From Melioribacteraceae bacterium (GTDB lineage: Bacteria; Bacteroidota; Ignavibacteria; Ignavibacteriales; Melioribacteraceae): a stretch of 45,808 nucleotides of DNA. Position 1 is the first letter of the stretch. Every line of letters starts with the position of its first letter. Below are positions 27,367 to 34,904 of this stretch, in pieces. The notes under the pieces are model-generated. The model saw only the letters and a program-made list of their open reading frames with translations. It was not told the origin of the DNA and ran no database searches. Made by a program: the position numbers and the translations under genes. The stretch is taken from NCBI GenBank assembly GCA_026983955.1, contig JALSTB010000112.1, forward strand, positions 1 to 45,808. Direction: 5' to 3'.

Positions 27367-28787
27367 CAAGAAAAGTAAAAACAAAAATTTTGGCAACTAT
27401 CGGACCGGCAACCGATTCGGAGAAAAAATTAGTCGATTTAATCAATGCGGGTGCGGACGGTTTCAGACTTAACTTCTCACACGGAGATTACAATTATTTC
27501 GAAAAGGTTTTTCAAACAATTCATAATGTTTGCACCGAAAGCTCATTACCCATTCCCATTTTAATAGATTTGCAGGGTCCGAAAATACGGATTGGAGAGC
27601 TTGAACAAAATTCCATTGAGATTTTTACCGGCAATACTATTGAAATAACAACCGAGGAGATCAAGGGCACAGCGAAAAAAATTTCCACTTCATATAAAAA
27701 TCTTCCGCAAGATGCACGTATTGGCGATGTGGTTCTTATAGACGATGGCTTGATAAAATTGGAAATAATCGATAAGACCGGAAAATCCGTTAAATGTAAA
27801 ATTATTGTGGGTGGAACTCTGAAACCCAAGAAAGGAATGAACCTTCCGGGAATGAAACTCAGTACGCCCGCGCTAACGGAAAAAGATAAAGAGAATCTGG
27901 AATTTGCACTGAAACACCGTGTTGATTTTATTGCTCTTTCGTTCGTCCGCCACGAAGACGATATAACCGGATTAAAAGAATGGCTTCGTGCAAAAGGTTA
28001 TGATAAACCGGTTATTGCGAAAATCGAAAAACCGGAAGCTGTTGAAAGATTCGAGCAAATATTGGAAATATCGGACGGAATAATGGTTGCCCGCGGTGAT
28101 TTGGGGGTGGAACTTGCACCGCAACTTGTGCCTATTGTACAAAAAAATATTATCCGCAGATGCAATGCAACCGGAAAACTTGTAATTACGGCAACTCAAA
28201 TGCTGGAATCGATGATTAACAATTCCGTTCCCACCCGTGCCGAAGCGTCCGATGTGGCAAATGCAGTTTTGGACGGCACCGATGTGGTAATGCTCAGCGC
28301 CGAAACTTCCGTTGGCAAATATCCGGTTGAAACCGTTAAGATTATGGATGACATTTTAAAAACCGCAGAATCCCAAACACAATTTCAAACTCCGGTTAAT
28401 TTCGACAAACCGCATAATATCATTGACAATTTATTCGATGCAACGGCAAAAGGTTTTGCGGAAATATCCAATCAAATTAACGCTTCTGTTATTGTTGTTT
28501 TTACCCATCACGGAAGAAAGGCAAAAGCCTTGGCAAAATTCCGACCCGCTGCATCCATTGTTGCAATTTCCAACGAATTCGACACGCTTAATATTTTGAA
28601 TCTTCACAGGGGAATTATTCCTTACCACCTCGAAAATTTTGAGGACGAAGAAGAATCAATTGCACGTGCAATCGAAATTCTGAAAAAAGAAATGTTCGTT
28701 GAGAAAAACGATGTTATAGTTTTTACATCGGGAGCGCCTATTACCGATAAAGAGCGAAGGAACTGGATTCGATTTCATATAGTTTAA
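27363..28787 (+). CDS. pyk: Pyruvate kinase
   Basis: A 474-residue glycolytic enzyme that makes ATP and pyruvate from phosphoenolpyruvate and ADP. The N-terminus is TKILATIGPATDSEKKLVDL with RLNFSHG, the substrate and potassium site. The B-domain cap follows. The catalytic Lys/Glu/Asp set is in IAKIEKPEAVERFEQI and DGIMVARGDLGVEL. TATQMLESM and the allosteric C-terminal domain complete the protein. The length is normal. Translation is coupled to the Lon-related gene by ATGA, and AmrS follows after 8 bases, making a three-gene unit. Confidence 0.97.
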   Translation: MTRKVKTKILATIGPATDSEKKLVDLINAGADGFRLNFSHGDYNYFEKVFQTIHNVCTESSLPIPILIDLQGPKIRIGELEQNSIEIFTGNTIEITTEEIKGTAKKISTSYKNLPQDARIGDVVLIDDGLIKLEIIDKTGKSVKCKIIVGGTLKPKKGMNLPGMKLSTPALTEKDKENLEFALKHRVDFIALSFVRHEDDITGLKEWLRAKGYDKPVIAKIEKPEAVERFEQILEISDGIMVARGDLGVELAPQLVPIVQKNIIRRCNATGKLVITATQMLESMINNSVPTRAEASDVANAVLDGTDVVMLSAETSVGKYPVETVKIMDDILKTAESQTQFQTPVNFDKPHNIIDNLFDATAKGFAEISNQINASVIVVFTHHGRKAKALAKFRPAASIVAISNEFDTLNILNLHRGIIPYHLENFEDEEESIARAIEILKKEMFVEKNDVIVFTSGAPITDKERRNWIRFHIV

Positions 28788-28795
28788 AGGCTGTT

Positions 28796-29836
28796 ATGGA
28801 AACAAACGGACTGAAAATAGCGGATTGGTGGAAAACCTTACCGAACGGAAAAATTTTGTGTACGTTGTGTCCCCGCTATTGCACTATTGGCGAGGGGCAA
28901 AAAGGATTTTGTTTTATCCGTGAAAACATCGGTGGAACACTATATTCAACCGGTTACGGCAGGCCTACAGGTTTTGCAATCGATCCTGTAGAAAAAAAAC
29001 CGCTTAATCATTTTTTGCCGGGCACTTCAATTTTAAGTTTCGGAACCGCAGGTTGTAATTTGGGTTGTAAATTCTGCCAAAATTGGACAATAAGCAAAGC
29101 AAAACTCGATGAAACCTATTCGATAAAAGCTTCACCCGAAGACGTTGTGCGTTTGGCAAAAAAATACGGCACGCCATCAATCGCTTACACTTATAACGAT
29201 CCGACTATTTTCGGCGAATATGTAATCGATATCTCGAAACTGGCGCGGGAAGAAGGAATCAAATCTGTTATGGTTACCGCCGGTTATATCGACAAGGAAG
29301 CGAGAAAAGATGTTTACAAATATATCGATGCGGCAAATGTGGATTTGAAAGCTTTCACCGAAACGTTTTACAGAAAGCTTACACTTTCGCACCTAAACGA
29401 TGTTTTGGATACCCTCGTTTGGCTAAAAAAGGATACCGGCGTTTGGGTTGAAATAACAACTTTGCTTATCCCCGGCGAGAACGATTCTCCGGATGAACTT
29501 AAAGAAATGGTAAACTGGATATTGAAAAATTTGGGAGATGAAGTTCCGTTGCATTTTACTGCTTTTCACCCCGATTTTAAAATGAGGGACAAACCGCCAA
29601 CACCGCCTTCAACATTAACAATGGCCAGGAACATAGCATTGAAAGAAGGAATAAAATATTGTTACGTCGGTAACGTGCATAATGTTGAAGGTCAAACCAC
29701 ATTTTGCCCCAATTGCGGTGAACCGTTAATTGTACGGGACTGGCACTCTGTCCGTTTGAACAAATTGAAAGACGGAAAATGTTACAAATGCGGCGCCGGA
29801 ATTGCCGGAGTCTTTGATTTTAAAAAGACAGCATAA
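28796..29836 (+). CDS. amrS: AmmeMemoRadiSam-system radical SAM enzyme
   Basis: A 346-residue radical-SAM protein of the AmrS family. The [4Fe-4S] motif is CNLGCKFC with C87, C91 and C94. An N-terminal Cys cluster precedes it (CTLCPRYC at 22-29 and C39). The core has GYGRPTGFAIDPVEKKPLNH, typical of the family, and PSIAYTYNDPTIF. The C-terminus ends in a zinc-ribbon-like part (CPNCG and CYKCG). AmrS is normally found with AmrA (AMMECR1-like) and AmrB (Memo-like); neither is in the window. The reaction is not established. It lies 8 bases after pyk. Confidence 0.92.
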   Translation: METNGLKIADWWKTLPNGKILCTLCPRYCTIGEGQKGFCFIRENIGGTLYSTGYGRPTGFAIDPVEKKPLNHFLPGTSILSFGTAGCNLGCKFCQNWTISKAKLDETYSIKASPEDVVRLAKKYGTPSIAYTYNDPTIFGEYVIDISKLAREEGIKSVMVTAGYIDKEARKDVYKYIDAANVDLKAFTETFYRKLTLSHLNDVLDTLVWLKKDTGVWVEITTLLIPGENDSPDELKEMVNWILKNLGDEVPLHFTAFHPDFKMRDKPPTPPSTLTMARNIALKEGIKYCYVGNVHNVEGQTTFCPNCGEPLIVRDWHSVRLNKLKDGKCYKCGAGIAGVFDFKKTA

Positions 29837-29915
29837 CTGCGACATTTGCAGCAAGGGCACCGGAGATATAATCCGGAAAGTAAAATTCCCCGTCACATTG
29901 TAATTGAGATTCGAA

Positions 29916-31151
29916 TCATTTTATTTTTTGTAACAAATCACCTACGGCATCTTTGTGCACCATAAAATCCATTATTTTAAGTTTAACGTAATCTTCATTC
30001 ATGAAATAATATCCTTTGTTTTTTCCGTCCCGTGAACTTGAGCCGGAATCTTTAATTGCATACCAAAGCTTTCCGCCTTTACGGGTAAAACCGACAAGAT
30101 GAATACCGTGGTCATCGGTTGTTGTACCGTTGCCAAACCGGAATTGCCGTGCATCTTCGTCAATATATTCCGGTGGAATATCGAATGTGGGAACTATAAA
30201 AACATCTTTCTCCGGAATTTTACCGGGTTCGGAAACATCACCGCCAATTGAAAGCGAATAACCGTTTTGAATTGCGTTATTCAAAATTTCCATGAATTTG
30301 CCGAGTGGAACGTTAACGTAATCTTTACTGTGCCACCAGTTATCGGGCACTTTATATTCCACCCTTTTGAAATAGGGCGCTTGTTTGTATGAGAGAATAT
30401 CCACATAATCGTCCAAATTCAGTTTGAGGAATTTTTTCAAATATTCTTTCGGTGAATAAAATTTTTTATTGACTTCAATTGCACTGGGCGGAACACCCAT
30501 GTAATTATCCAGAATGGATTTGATTGTTGATAAAACAGCTTCCTCGTTCCAAGCATTGCTCTCCTTCACACTTTGCAAATACGAATACATTTCGCTGAAC
30601 ATTTTGGAATGGTCGTGAAATTTTTGTCCGGGTTTTAACCCTGTGTATTCTTGTAACGGGACGATTCCGTAATCCTTCCATATTCTCGTTACTGCATTGG
30701 CTTCCGAACCTTGAGCAAAAAGTGATTTGCCCCTTGTCCGCACGAACTCGCGTGCCTTCTCCACATATTCCCAATACACTGTGTACATTTCCGAGAGTTT
30801 AACTTTTTTGCCCGTTAAGCGGTAAACTTCCGATTCGAAAAATGAAGTGGTGGAAAACGACCAGCACGTACCGGTATTTCCTTGTGAAACAGGTTTGTTA
30901 TGCCAAACCGTTTTAAATTCGTTAATTGAGCCGGGCAAATCGTAATTGCTTACATCAACGCGGAAAATTTTTGCCGGTTCCGTTTTCGGAGCATTATATT
31001 CTTCAATGCTTTTCATTATTACGTTTTGATAATATCCCGGCTTTTTCTCAACGAAAATTCCTTTGTCTTTTTTCTTCTCCTGTGCATGTAAACTAGTAAA
31101 GAATAAAAATCCTAAAATTATAACAGTTGTAATTTTAACTATTGTCTTCAT
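29916..31151 (-). CDS. Secreted C1-family (bleomycin hydrolase-like) peptidase
   Basis: A 411-residue exported papain-like protein of the C1B/aminopeptidase C type. The signal peptide is KITTVIILGFLFFTSLHAQ. The active-site motif is QGNTGTCWSFSTTSF with nucleophile C96, and the general base is H351 in DDHGIHLVGF. The third catalytic position, usually Asn in NSWG, reads KDSGSSS with D368, so Asp replaces Asn and the following Trp is missing. This may be a clade feature rather than a loss. The start was moved from TTG 31181 to ATG 31151, which has GGAG upstream. It is monocistronic, convergent with amrS and divergent from gpmA. Confidence 0.86.
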   Translation of the reverse strand: MKTIVKITTVIILGFLFFTSLHAQEKKKDKGIFVEKKPGYYQNVIMKSIEEYNAPKTEPAKIFRVDVSNYDLPGSINEFKTVWHNKPVSQGNTGTCWSFSTTSFFESEVYRLTGKKVKLSEMYTVYWEYVEKAREFVRTRGKSLFAQGSEANAVTRIWKDYGIVPLQEYTGLKPGQKFHDHSKMFSEMYSYLQSVKESNAWNEEAVLSTIKSILDNYMGVPPSAIEVNKKFYSPKEYLKKFLKLNLDDYVDILSYKQAPYFKRVEYKVPDNWWHSKDYVNVPLGKFMEILNNAIQNGYSLSIGGDVSEPGKIPEKDVFIVPTFDIPPEYIDEDARQFRFGNGTTTDDHGIHLVGFTRKGGKLWYAIKDSGSSSRDGKNKGYYFMNEDYVKLKIMDFMVHKDAVGDLLQKIK

Positions 31152-31308
31152 TTCAATTCTCCGCTTATTGTTGTAATTCAATATTCAAAAATAATAAATT
31201 AGGGTGGGAAGTGACTCATACAAATTTCATTCATCGTTAAAATAATTTTTTAACTAAATTACGAATTAAATAATTGACAAATTGGCAATTAACTAAAGGA
31301 GTTTGGAA

Positions 31309-32058
31309 ATGTATAAACTTGTATTATTACGCCACGGTGAAAGCGAATGGAACAAACTGAATTTATTTACCGGCTGGACGGATGTTGATTTGACCGGAAA
31401 AGGAAAGGAAGAAGCCGCAGAGGCGGGAAGGTTACTTAAGGAAGGCGGTTTCACTTTCGATATTGCTTATACTTCTGTGTTGAAAAGGGCAATACGGACA
31501 CTGAACATTGTGCTGGACGTAATGGATTTAATGTGGATTCCCGATGTAAAATCGTGGAGGCTAAACGAACGGCATTACGGAGCTTTGCAAGGATTGAATA
31601 AAGCCGAAACCGCAAAAAAATTCGGTGACGAACAAGTTTTACTTTGGAGAAGAAGTTACGACGTTCCGCCGCCGGCTCTCGATGAAAACGATGAGCGCTA
31701 TCCAGGAAAAGATCCGAGATATGCCGGACTGAAAAAAGAGGAAATTCCTTTGACCGAAAGCTTGAAAGATACCGTTGCAAGGTTTGTGCCTTATTGGGAA
31801 AACACAATTGTGCCCACCGTTAAAAGCGGGAAAAAAGTTATCATTGCCGCACACGGAAACAGCTTGCGTGCTTTGGTAAAATACTTGGACAATATGAGCG
31901 AAGAGGAAATTGTTAAGTTAAATATTCCGACCGGCGTACCGTTGGTTTATGAATTGGACGATGAACTAAAACCCGTTAAACATTATTATTTGGGCGATCA
32001 GGAAGCAATAGCAAAAAGAATAAACGCAGTTGCAAATCAAACCAAAGCAAAAAATTAA
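31309..32058 (+). CDS. gpmA: 2,3-bisphosphoglycerate-dependent phosphoglycerate mutase
   Basis: A 249-residue glycolytic enzyme that interconverts 3- and 2-phosphoglycerate. The phosphohistidine motif is [12 protein letters not shown] with H9. [28 protein letters not shown] with the acid/base Glu, and the second His in [16 protein letters not shown] are all present. The length is normal for the cofactor-dependent class. AAAGGAG (31295-31301) supports ATG 31309, not the TTG at 31303. It is monocistronic or the first of a loose row; no clear terminator follows. Confidence 0.96.
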   Translation: MYKLVLLRHGESEWNKLNLFTGWTDVDLTGKGKEEAAEAGRLLKEGGFTFDIAYTSVLKRAIRTLNIVLDVMDLMWIPDVKSWRLNERHYGALQGLNKAETAKKFGDEQVLLWRRSYDVPPPALDENDERYPGKDPRYAGLKKEEIPLTESLKDTVARFVPYWENTIVPTVKSGKKVIIAAHGNSLRALVKYLDNMSEEEIVKLNIPTGVPLVYELDDELKPVKHYYLGDQEAIAKRINAVANQTKAKN

Positions 32059-32182
32059 AAAACCGGATTGTATGCCGATTATCTTATATAAACCGATAGC
32101 TGTTTATTTGCCCTTGATTTTATGTATGATTTTCTACATTTTCGGTAACAATTTATAATTAGAAAACAAAATCGATCCGTTT

Positions 32183-33223
32183 ATGATAAAAAGAATATTT
32201 CCCGTATTGTTTTTCTTGCTTGTTTTTCAATTTACAATGCAAGCGCAAATAGTGGTAGGAAAATATGCAGGCGAATTTCTTACACTTGGCGTTGGCGGAA
32301 GAGCTTTGGGAATGGGCGGCGCACATGTTGCCGTGGTTTCCGATGTTACCGCAGGTTATTGGAATCCCGGCGGGCTTGCAAGAATTAACTATCCGCAAAT
32401 TTCGTTAATGCACGAAGAGCATTTCGGAAGTTTGGTAAATTATAACTATGCTGCCGTTGCAATTCCCTACGGAAAAGATATGAGTTTCGGACTTAGCGTC
32501 ATCCGTTTAAGCGTCGATGGTATTCCCGATACACGAAATGCATTGATTGACAGGGTTACCGGAAACGTAATTTACGATATCAACAATCCCAATTCGGTTT
32601 TGGATCCGACCAAGGTAACGGAGTTTAACAATACCGATTGGGCGGTTTACCTGACTTTCGCCAAACGGCAAACGCAAAATTTTTACTGGGGAGCAAATGT
32701 TAAAATCATCAGAAGGGATTTGGCGGAGTTCGGTGCAACCGGAATCGGGTTTGATATCGGTGCGGTTTATTCACCTTACGATAATTTTTACCTTGGCGCA
32801 AATGTAATGGATATTACAACCACCTTTCTTGCGTGGAATACCGGACGTACAGAATTAATTACACCAACGGCTAAAATCGGTGCTGGTTATGTTCAAAAGT
32901 TTATGGGATTGAATTTCATTCCTGCCCTTGATTTCGATATCCGGTTCGAAAACCGGCAATTTGCTTCAAACTTCAATATCGGACCGGTTAGCTTCGACGT
33001 ACGCACGGGAATTGAAATCAACTACAAAAATTTGATATCTGTCCGTGGCGGTTACAATGATGTTAAGCAGTTTACAATAGGTGCGGGAGTCAAATTGCCC
33101 AAATTGAATATCGATTATTCTTTCGCAAGATTTAATAAAAGTGAAGTTGACCGCTTGCCCGATACCCACAGAATATCGTTGATTCTTACTCTCGAACAAC
33201 CTAAATTTATGCGTGGAAGTTAA
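32183..33223 (+). CDS. PorV/PorQ-family outer-membrane protein
   Basis: A 346-residue protein with signal peptide FPVLFFLLVFQFTMQAQ. It is then a beta-barrel with the family's first strand and turn, FLTLGVGGRALGMGGAHVAV and TAGYWNPGGLARI, and repeated beta strands to the end. PorV is the outer-membrane shuttle of the type IX secretion system that hands cargo to the sortase PorU. This is consistent with the sorting-domain peptidase at 34905-36878. Whether this copy is PorV itself or a paralogue cannot be decided from the sequence. A terminator follows the stop. Confidence 0.88.
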   Translation: MIKRIFPVLFFLLVFQFTMQAQIVVGKYAGEFLTLGVGGRALGMGGAHVAVVSDVTAGYWNPGGLARINYPQISLMHEEHFGSLVNYNYAAVAIPYGKDMSFGLSVIRLSVDGIPDTRNALIDRVTGNVIYDINNPNSVLDPTKVTEFNNTDWAVYLTFAKRQTQNFYWGANVKIIRRDLAEFGATGIGFDIGAVYSPYDNFYLGANVMDITTTFLAWNTGRTELITPTAKIGAGYVQKFMGLNFIPALDFDIRFENRQFASNFNIGPVSFDVRTGIEINYKNLISVRGGYNDVKQFTIGAGVKLPKLNIDYSFARFNKSEVDRLPDTHRISLILTLEQPKFMRGS

Positions 33224-33253
33224 ACAGGAAACGGCAAGTAAATTTTTATAATC

Positions 33254-33280
33254 CGGCGCCTTTTGTGGCGCTATTTTTTT
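33254..33280 (+). terminator. Rho-independent terminator after the PorV-like gene
   Basis: GCGCC pairs with GGCGC around the loop TTTTGT, followed by TATTTTTTT. Confidence 0.8.
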
Positions 33281-33292
33281 AAATTGAGTGAT

Positions 33293-33823
33293 ATGAAACC
33301 AAAATCGTTATTATTAAAATTATTGTTCGTCATAATTTTGTCCGGCTGTTCGACTTCAAGATTTTCAAACTCTGCCGGTGAATTGTTAAGCGATGAATTT
33401 GCAACGGGCAATTCCGGTCTTACGGTAAGAATTCCCCGAGGTTGGTTTCAAGCATACGATAATGAAAAAAATGTTTTGGATCTCTGGATTGTAAGCGGGG
33501 ATTATTCCGCATCCATTCAATTTAAAACAATTAATTTTTTTGATGAAGTAAACAATCTTCATGAAGCCGTTAAAATCAGCAAAGCTGTTAACAAAATTTC
33601 GGATGGAAATAAAAGGCAGTTCCTTGATGAAAATAAAAACATTGACGGTTCCGCGGCATACAAAATTATTGATGACGGTTCGGTTGTTGCACGGGTTGTG
33701 GTTTTTCCGTGGAAAGGTAAATTTTACGAATGTACTGCCGGTTTTTTACCAGATTATTCCGGAGCAGGCAAAGAAAAAGTTTTTGAACTGCAAGATGAAG
33801 TATTGAAAAATTTAAAATATTAA
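33293..33823 (+). CDS. Small lipoprotein of unknown function
   Basis: A 176-residue protein with lipobox ILSGC and Cys19 as the likely anchor. The mature part contains LTVRIPRGWFQAYDNEKNVLD and WIVSGDYSASIQF, followed by a helix. It ends in an amphipathic segment (FLPDYSGAGKEKVFELQDEV). The fold resembles PsbP/DUF1795-like single-domain proteins but I cannot assign it with confidence. ATG 33293 was chosen over TTG 33263, which would add 10 residues ahead of the signal peptide and overlap the terminator. The gene lies just downstream of that terminator and upstream of the pseudogene. Confidence 0.75.
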   Translation: MKPKSLLLKLLFVIILSGCSTSRFSNSAGELLSDEFATGNSGLTVRIPRGWFQAYDNEKNVLDLWIVSGDYSASIQFKTINFFDEVNNLHEAVKISKAVNKISDGNKRQFLDENKNIDGSAAYKIIDDGSVVARVVVFPWKGKFYECTAGFLPDYSGAGKEKVFELQDEVLKNLKY

Positions 33824-33846
33824 TAAATTAATTTCTGTAGTACTGT

Positions 33847-34207
33847 ATGGTAATAAATTGTCTTGACGGAAGGACTCAAATTCCGGCTGTCGAATGGATG
33901 AGAAAGACTTATTGGGTTGAGTTTGTTGATACGATAAACGGGGACGGTCGGGATAAAATATTGGCGGAAAATTCCGGCGGAGCGCGGTAATAAACCGGCT
34001 TAAAATAAAAACCGAAATTTCCATTCGGGTACTTGCTTCAAAGGTTATTGCAATTACAGATCATTACGATTGTGTGGGGAACCCGGTTGACGGAGAAACT
34101 CATAAAAAGCAAATTTCCGAAGCGGTGCGAAATATAAAATCGGGGGATTGAGTGTTAAAGTTACAGGTTGGTGGGATGAAAATTGGCAAGTGCACAGGTT
34201 AGTGTAG
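33847..34207 (+). pseudogene. Frameshifted carbonic-anhydrase-like (Pro_CA_2-type) gene remnant
   Basis: Three fragments in different frames together read as one small beta-carbonic-anhydrase-like protein of about 120 residues. Fragment 1 (33847-33990) gives VINCLDGRTQIPAVEW and DKILAENSGG, then a stop. Fragment 2 (33987-34151) gives VIAITDHYDCVGNPVD and QISEAVRNIKS, then a stop. Fragment 3 (about 34140-34207) gives GLSVKVTGWWDENWQVH, ending at TAG. The likely metal ligands remain: Cys in NCLDGR and His plus Cys in DHYDC. Each break needs one base to repair: near 33985-33988, and near the G run at 34142-34146. The gene ends one base before the convergent tetR stop. Sequencing or assembly error is an alternative to true decay. 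Confidence 0.72.
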
Positions 34208-34208
34208 T

Positions 34209-34793
34209 TTACTTTTTCACGCTTTCCCAAAATATTTTAGAATGTTCATCAATTTTTTTTAACACTTCTTTGTTCGAAGGGAAATCGAGATATTTCAAGC
34301 GTAGTAAAAATAAAAATCCGATAAAACTTTCCGCAAAAATTCCGGCATTTCCTTTCTTGAATAGTTTGTGTTTAATCAATTCGGTAAAAATCATTTTCGT
34401 TATATTTAAATACTCTTCCAAGTAGGAATTTAATGAAATTTCAACTTCACCGATTGCGTGGAACTGTTCGCTTAAAATCAGTTTTATTAACGCCCGTTCA
34501 TTTTCAGTTTGCCAAAATTCGAAAATCTTTCTTGCGAAATCCCTTATGAAAATCTCGGGTTCAGTGATTTTATCCAATAAATCGTCTGTTAAAATGACTT
34601 TTGCCACCGGTCCGGAACTCAATTTTTCGATAATGGCTTCGAGAATAGCTTGTTTTGATGAAAAATGATTGTAAATTCCGCTTTCTCTGATGCCCACTTC
34701 TTTAGCAATATCCCGGATCGACGAACCGGAGTAACCTTTGATAACAAATAAATCGAGTGCTTTTTGCAATATTTTTTCTTTTGTGTTTTTCAT
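34209..34793 (-). CDS. TetR/AcrR-family transcriptional regulator
   Basis: A 194-residue repressor-type regulator. The N-terminal helix-turn-helix is KILQKALDLFVIKGYSGSSI followed by RDIAKEVGIRESGIYNHFSSK, an excellent TetR match. The C-terminal all-helical ligand domain is unassigned. It is flanked by the pseudogene and the M1 peptidase, with no transporter or enzyme beside it to suggest a ligand. A sigma70-like promoter (34827-34855) and a palindrome (34816-34823) lie in its upstream region, suggesting autoregulation. Confidence 0.93.
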   Translation of the reverse strand: MKNTKEKILQKALDLFVIKGYSGSSIRDIAKEVGIRESGIYNHFSSKQAILEAIIEKLSSGPVAKVILTDDLLDKITEPEIFIRDFARKIFEFWQTENERALIKLILSEQFHAIGEVEISLNSYLEEYLNITKMIFTELIKHKLFKKGNAGIFAESFIGFLFLLRLKYLDFPSNKEVLKKIDEHSKIFWESVKK

Positions 34794-34815
34794 TTTATTT
34801 TAAAATTAATTCCAT

Positions 34816-34823
34816 GAACGTTC
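34816..34823. promoter_or_regulatory. Candidate TetR operator, palindrome GAACGTTC
   Basis: A perfect 8-base palindrome starting 4 bases downstream of the tetR -10 element, where a repressor would cover the start site. The flanks are not symmetric, so the full operator cannot be drawn. Confidence 0.4.
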
Positions 34824-34826
34824 GTT

Positions 34827-34855
34827 AATATATTGAAGGGGTAATAAAAAATCAA
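34827..34855 (-). promoter_or_regulatory. Sigma70-like promoter of the tetR gene
   Basis: The minus strand has TTGATT (34850-34855), a 17-base spacer and TATATT (34827-34832). Spacing and hexamers fit the vegetative consensus; the gene starts 34 bases after the -10. Confidence 0.55.
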
Positions 34856-34865
34856 GTGAAGAGTT

Positions 34866-34902
34866 AAAAGTCCGGTACCTGGTAAATACCGGACTTTTTT
34901 TA
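34866..34902. terminator. Bidirectional Rho-independent terminator
   Basis: Perfect 12-base arms AAAAGTCCGGTA and TACCGGACTTTT flank a 9-base loop, with T runs on both strands. It directly follows the M1 peptidase stop (minus strand) and lies just upstream of the tetR promoter. Confidence 0.85.
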
Positions 34903-34904
34903 AT

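Noticed and set aside
31274-31279. TTGACA before gpmA as a -35 element
   Set aside because: It lies only 30 bases before the start codon, leaving no room for a -10 element, transcript start and ribosome-binding site.
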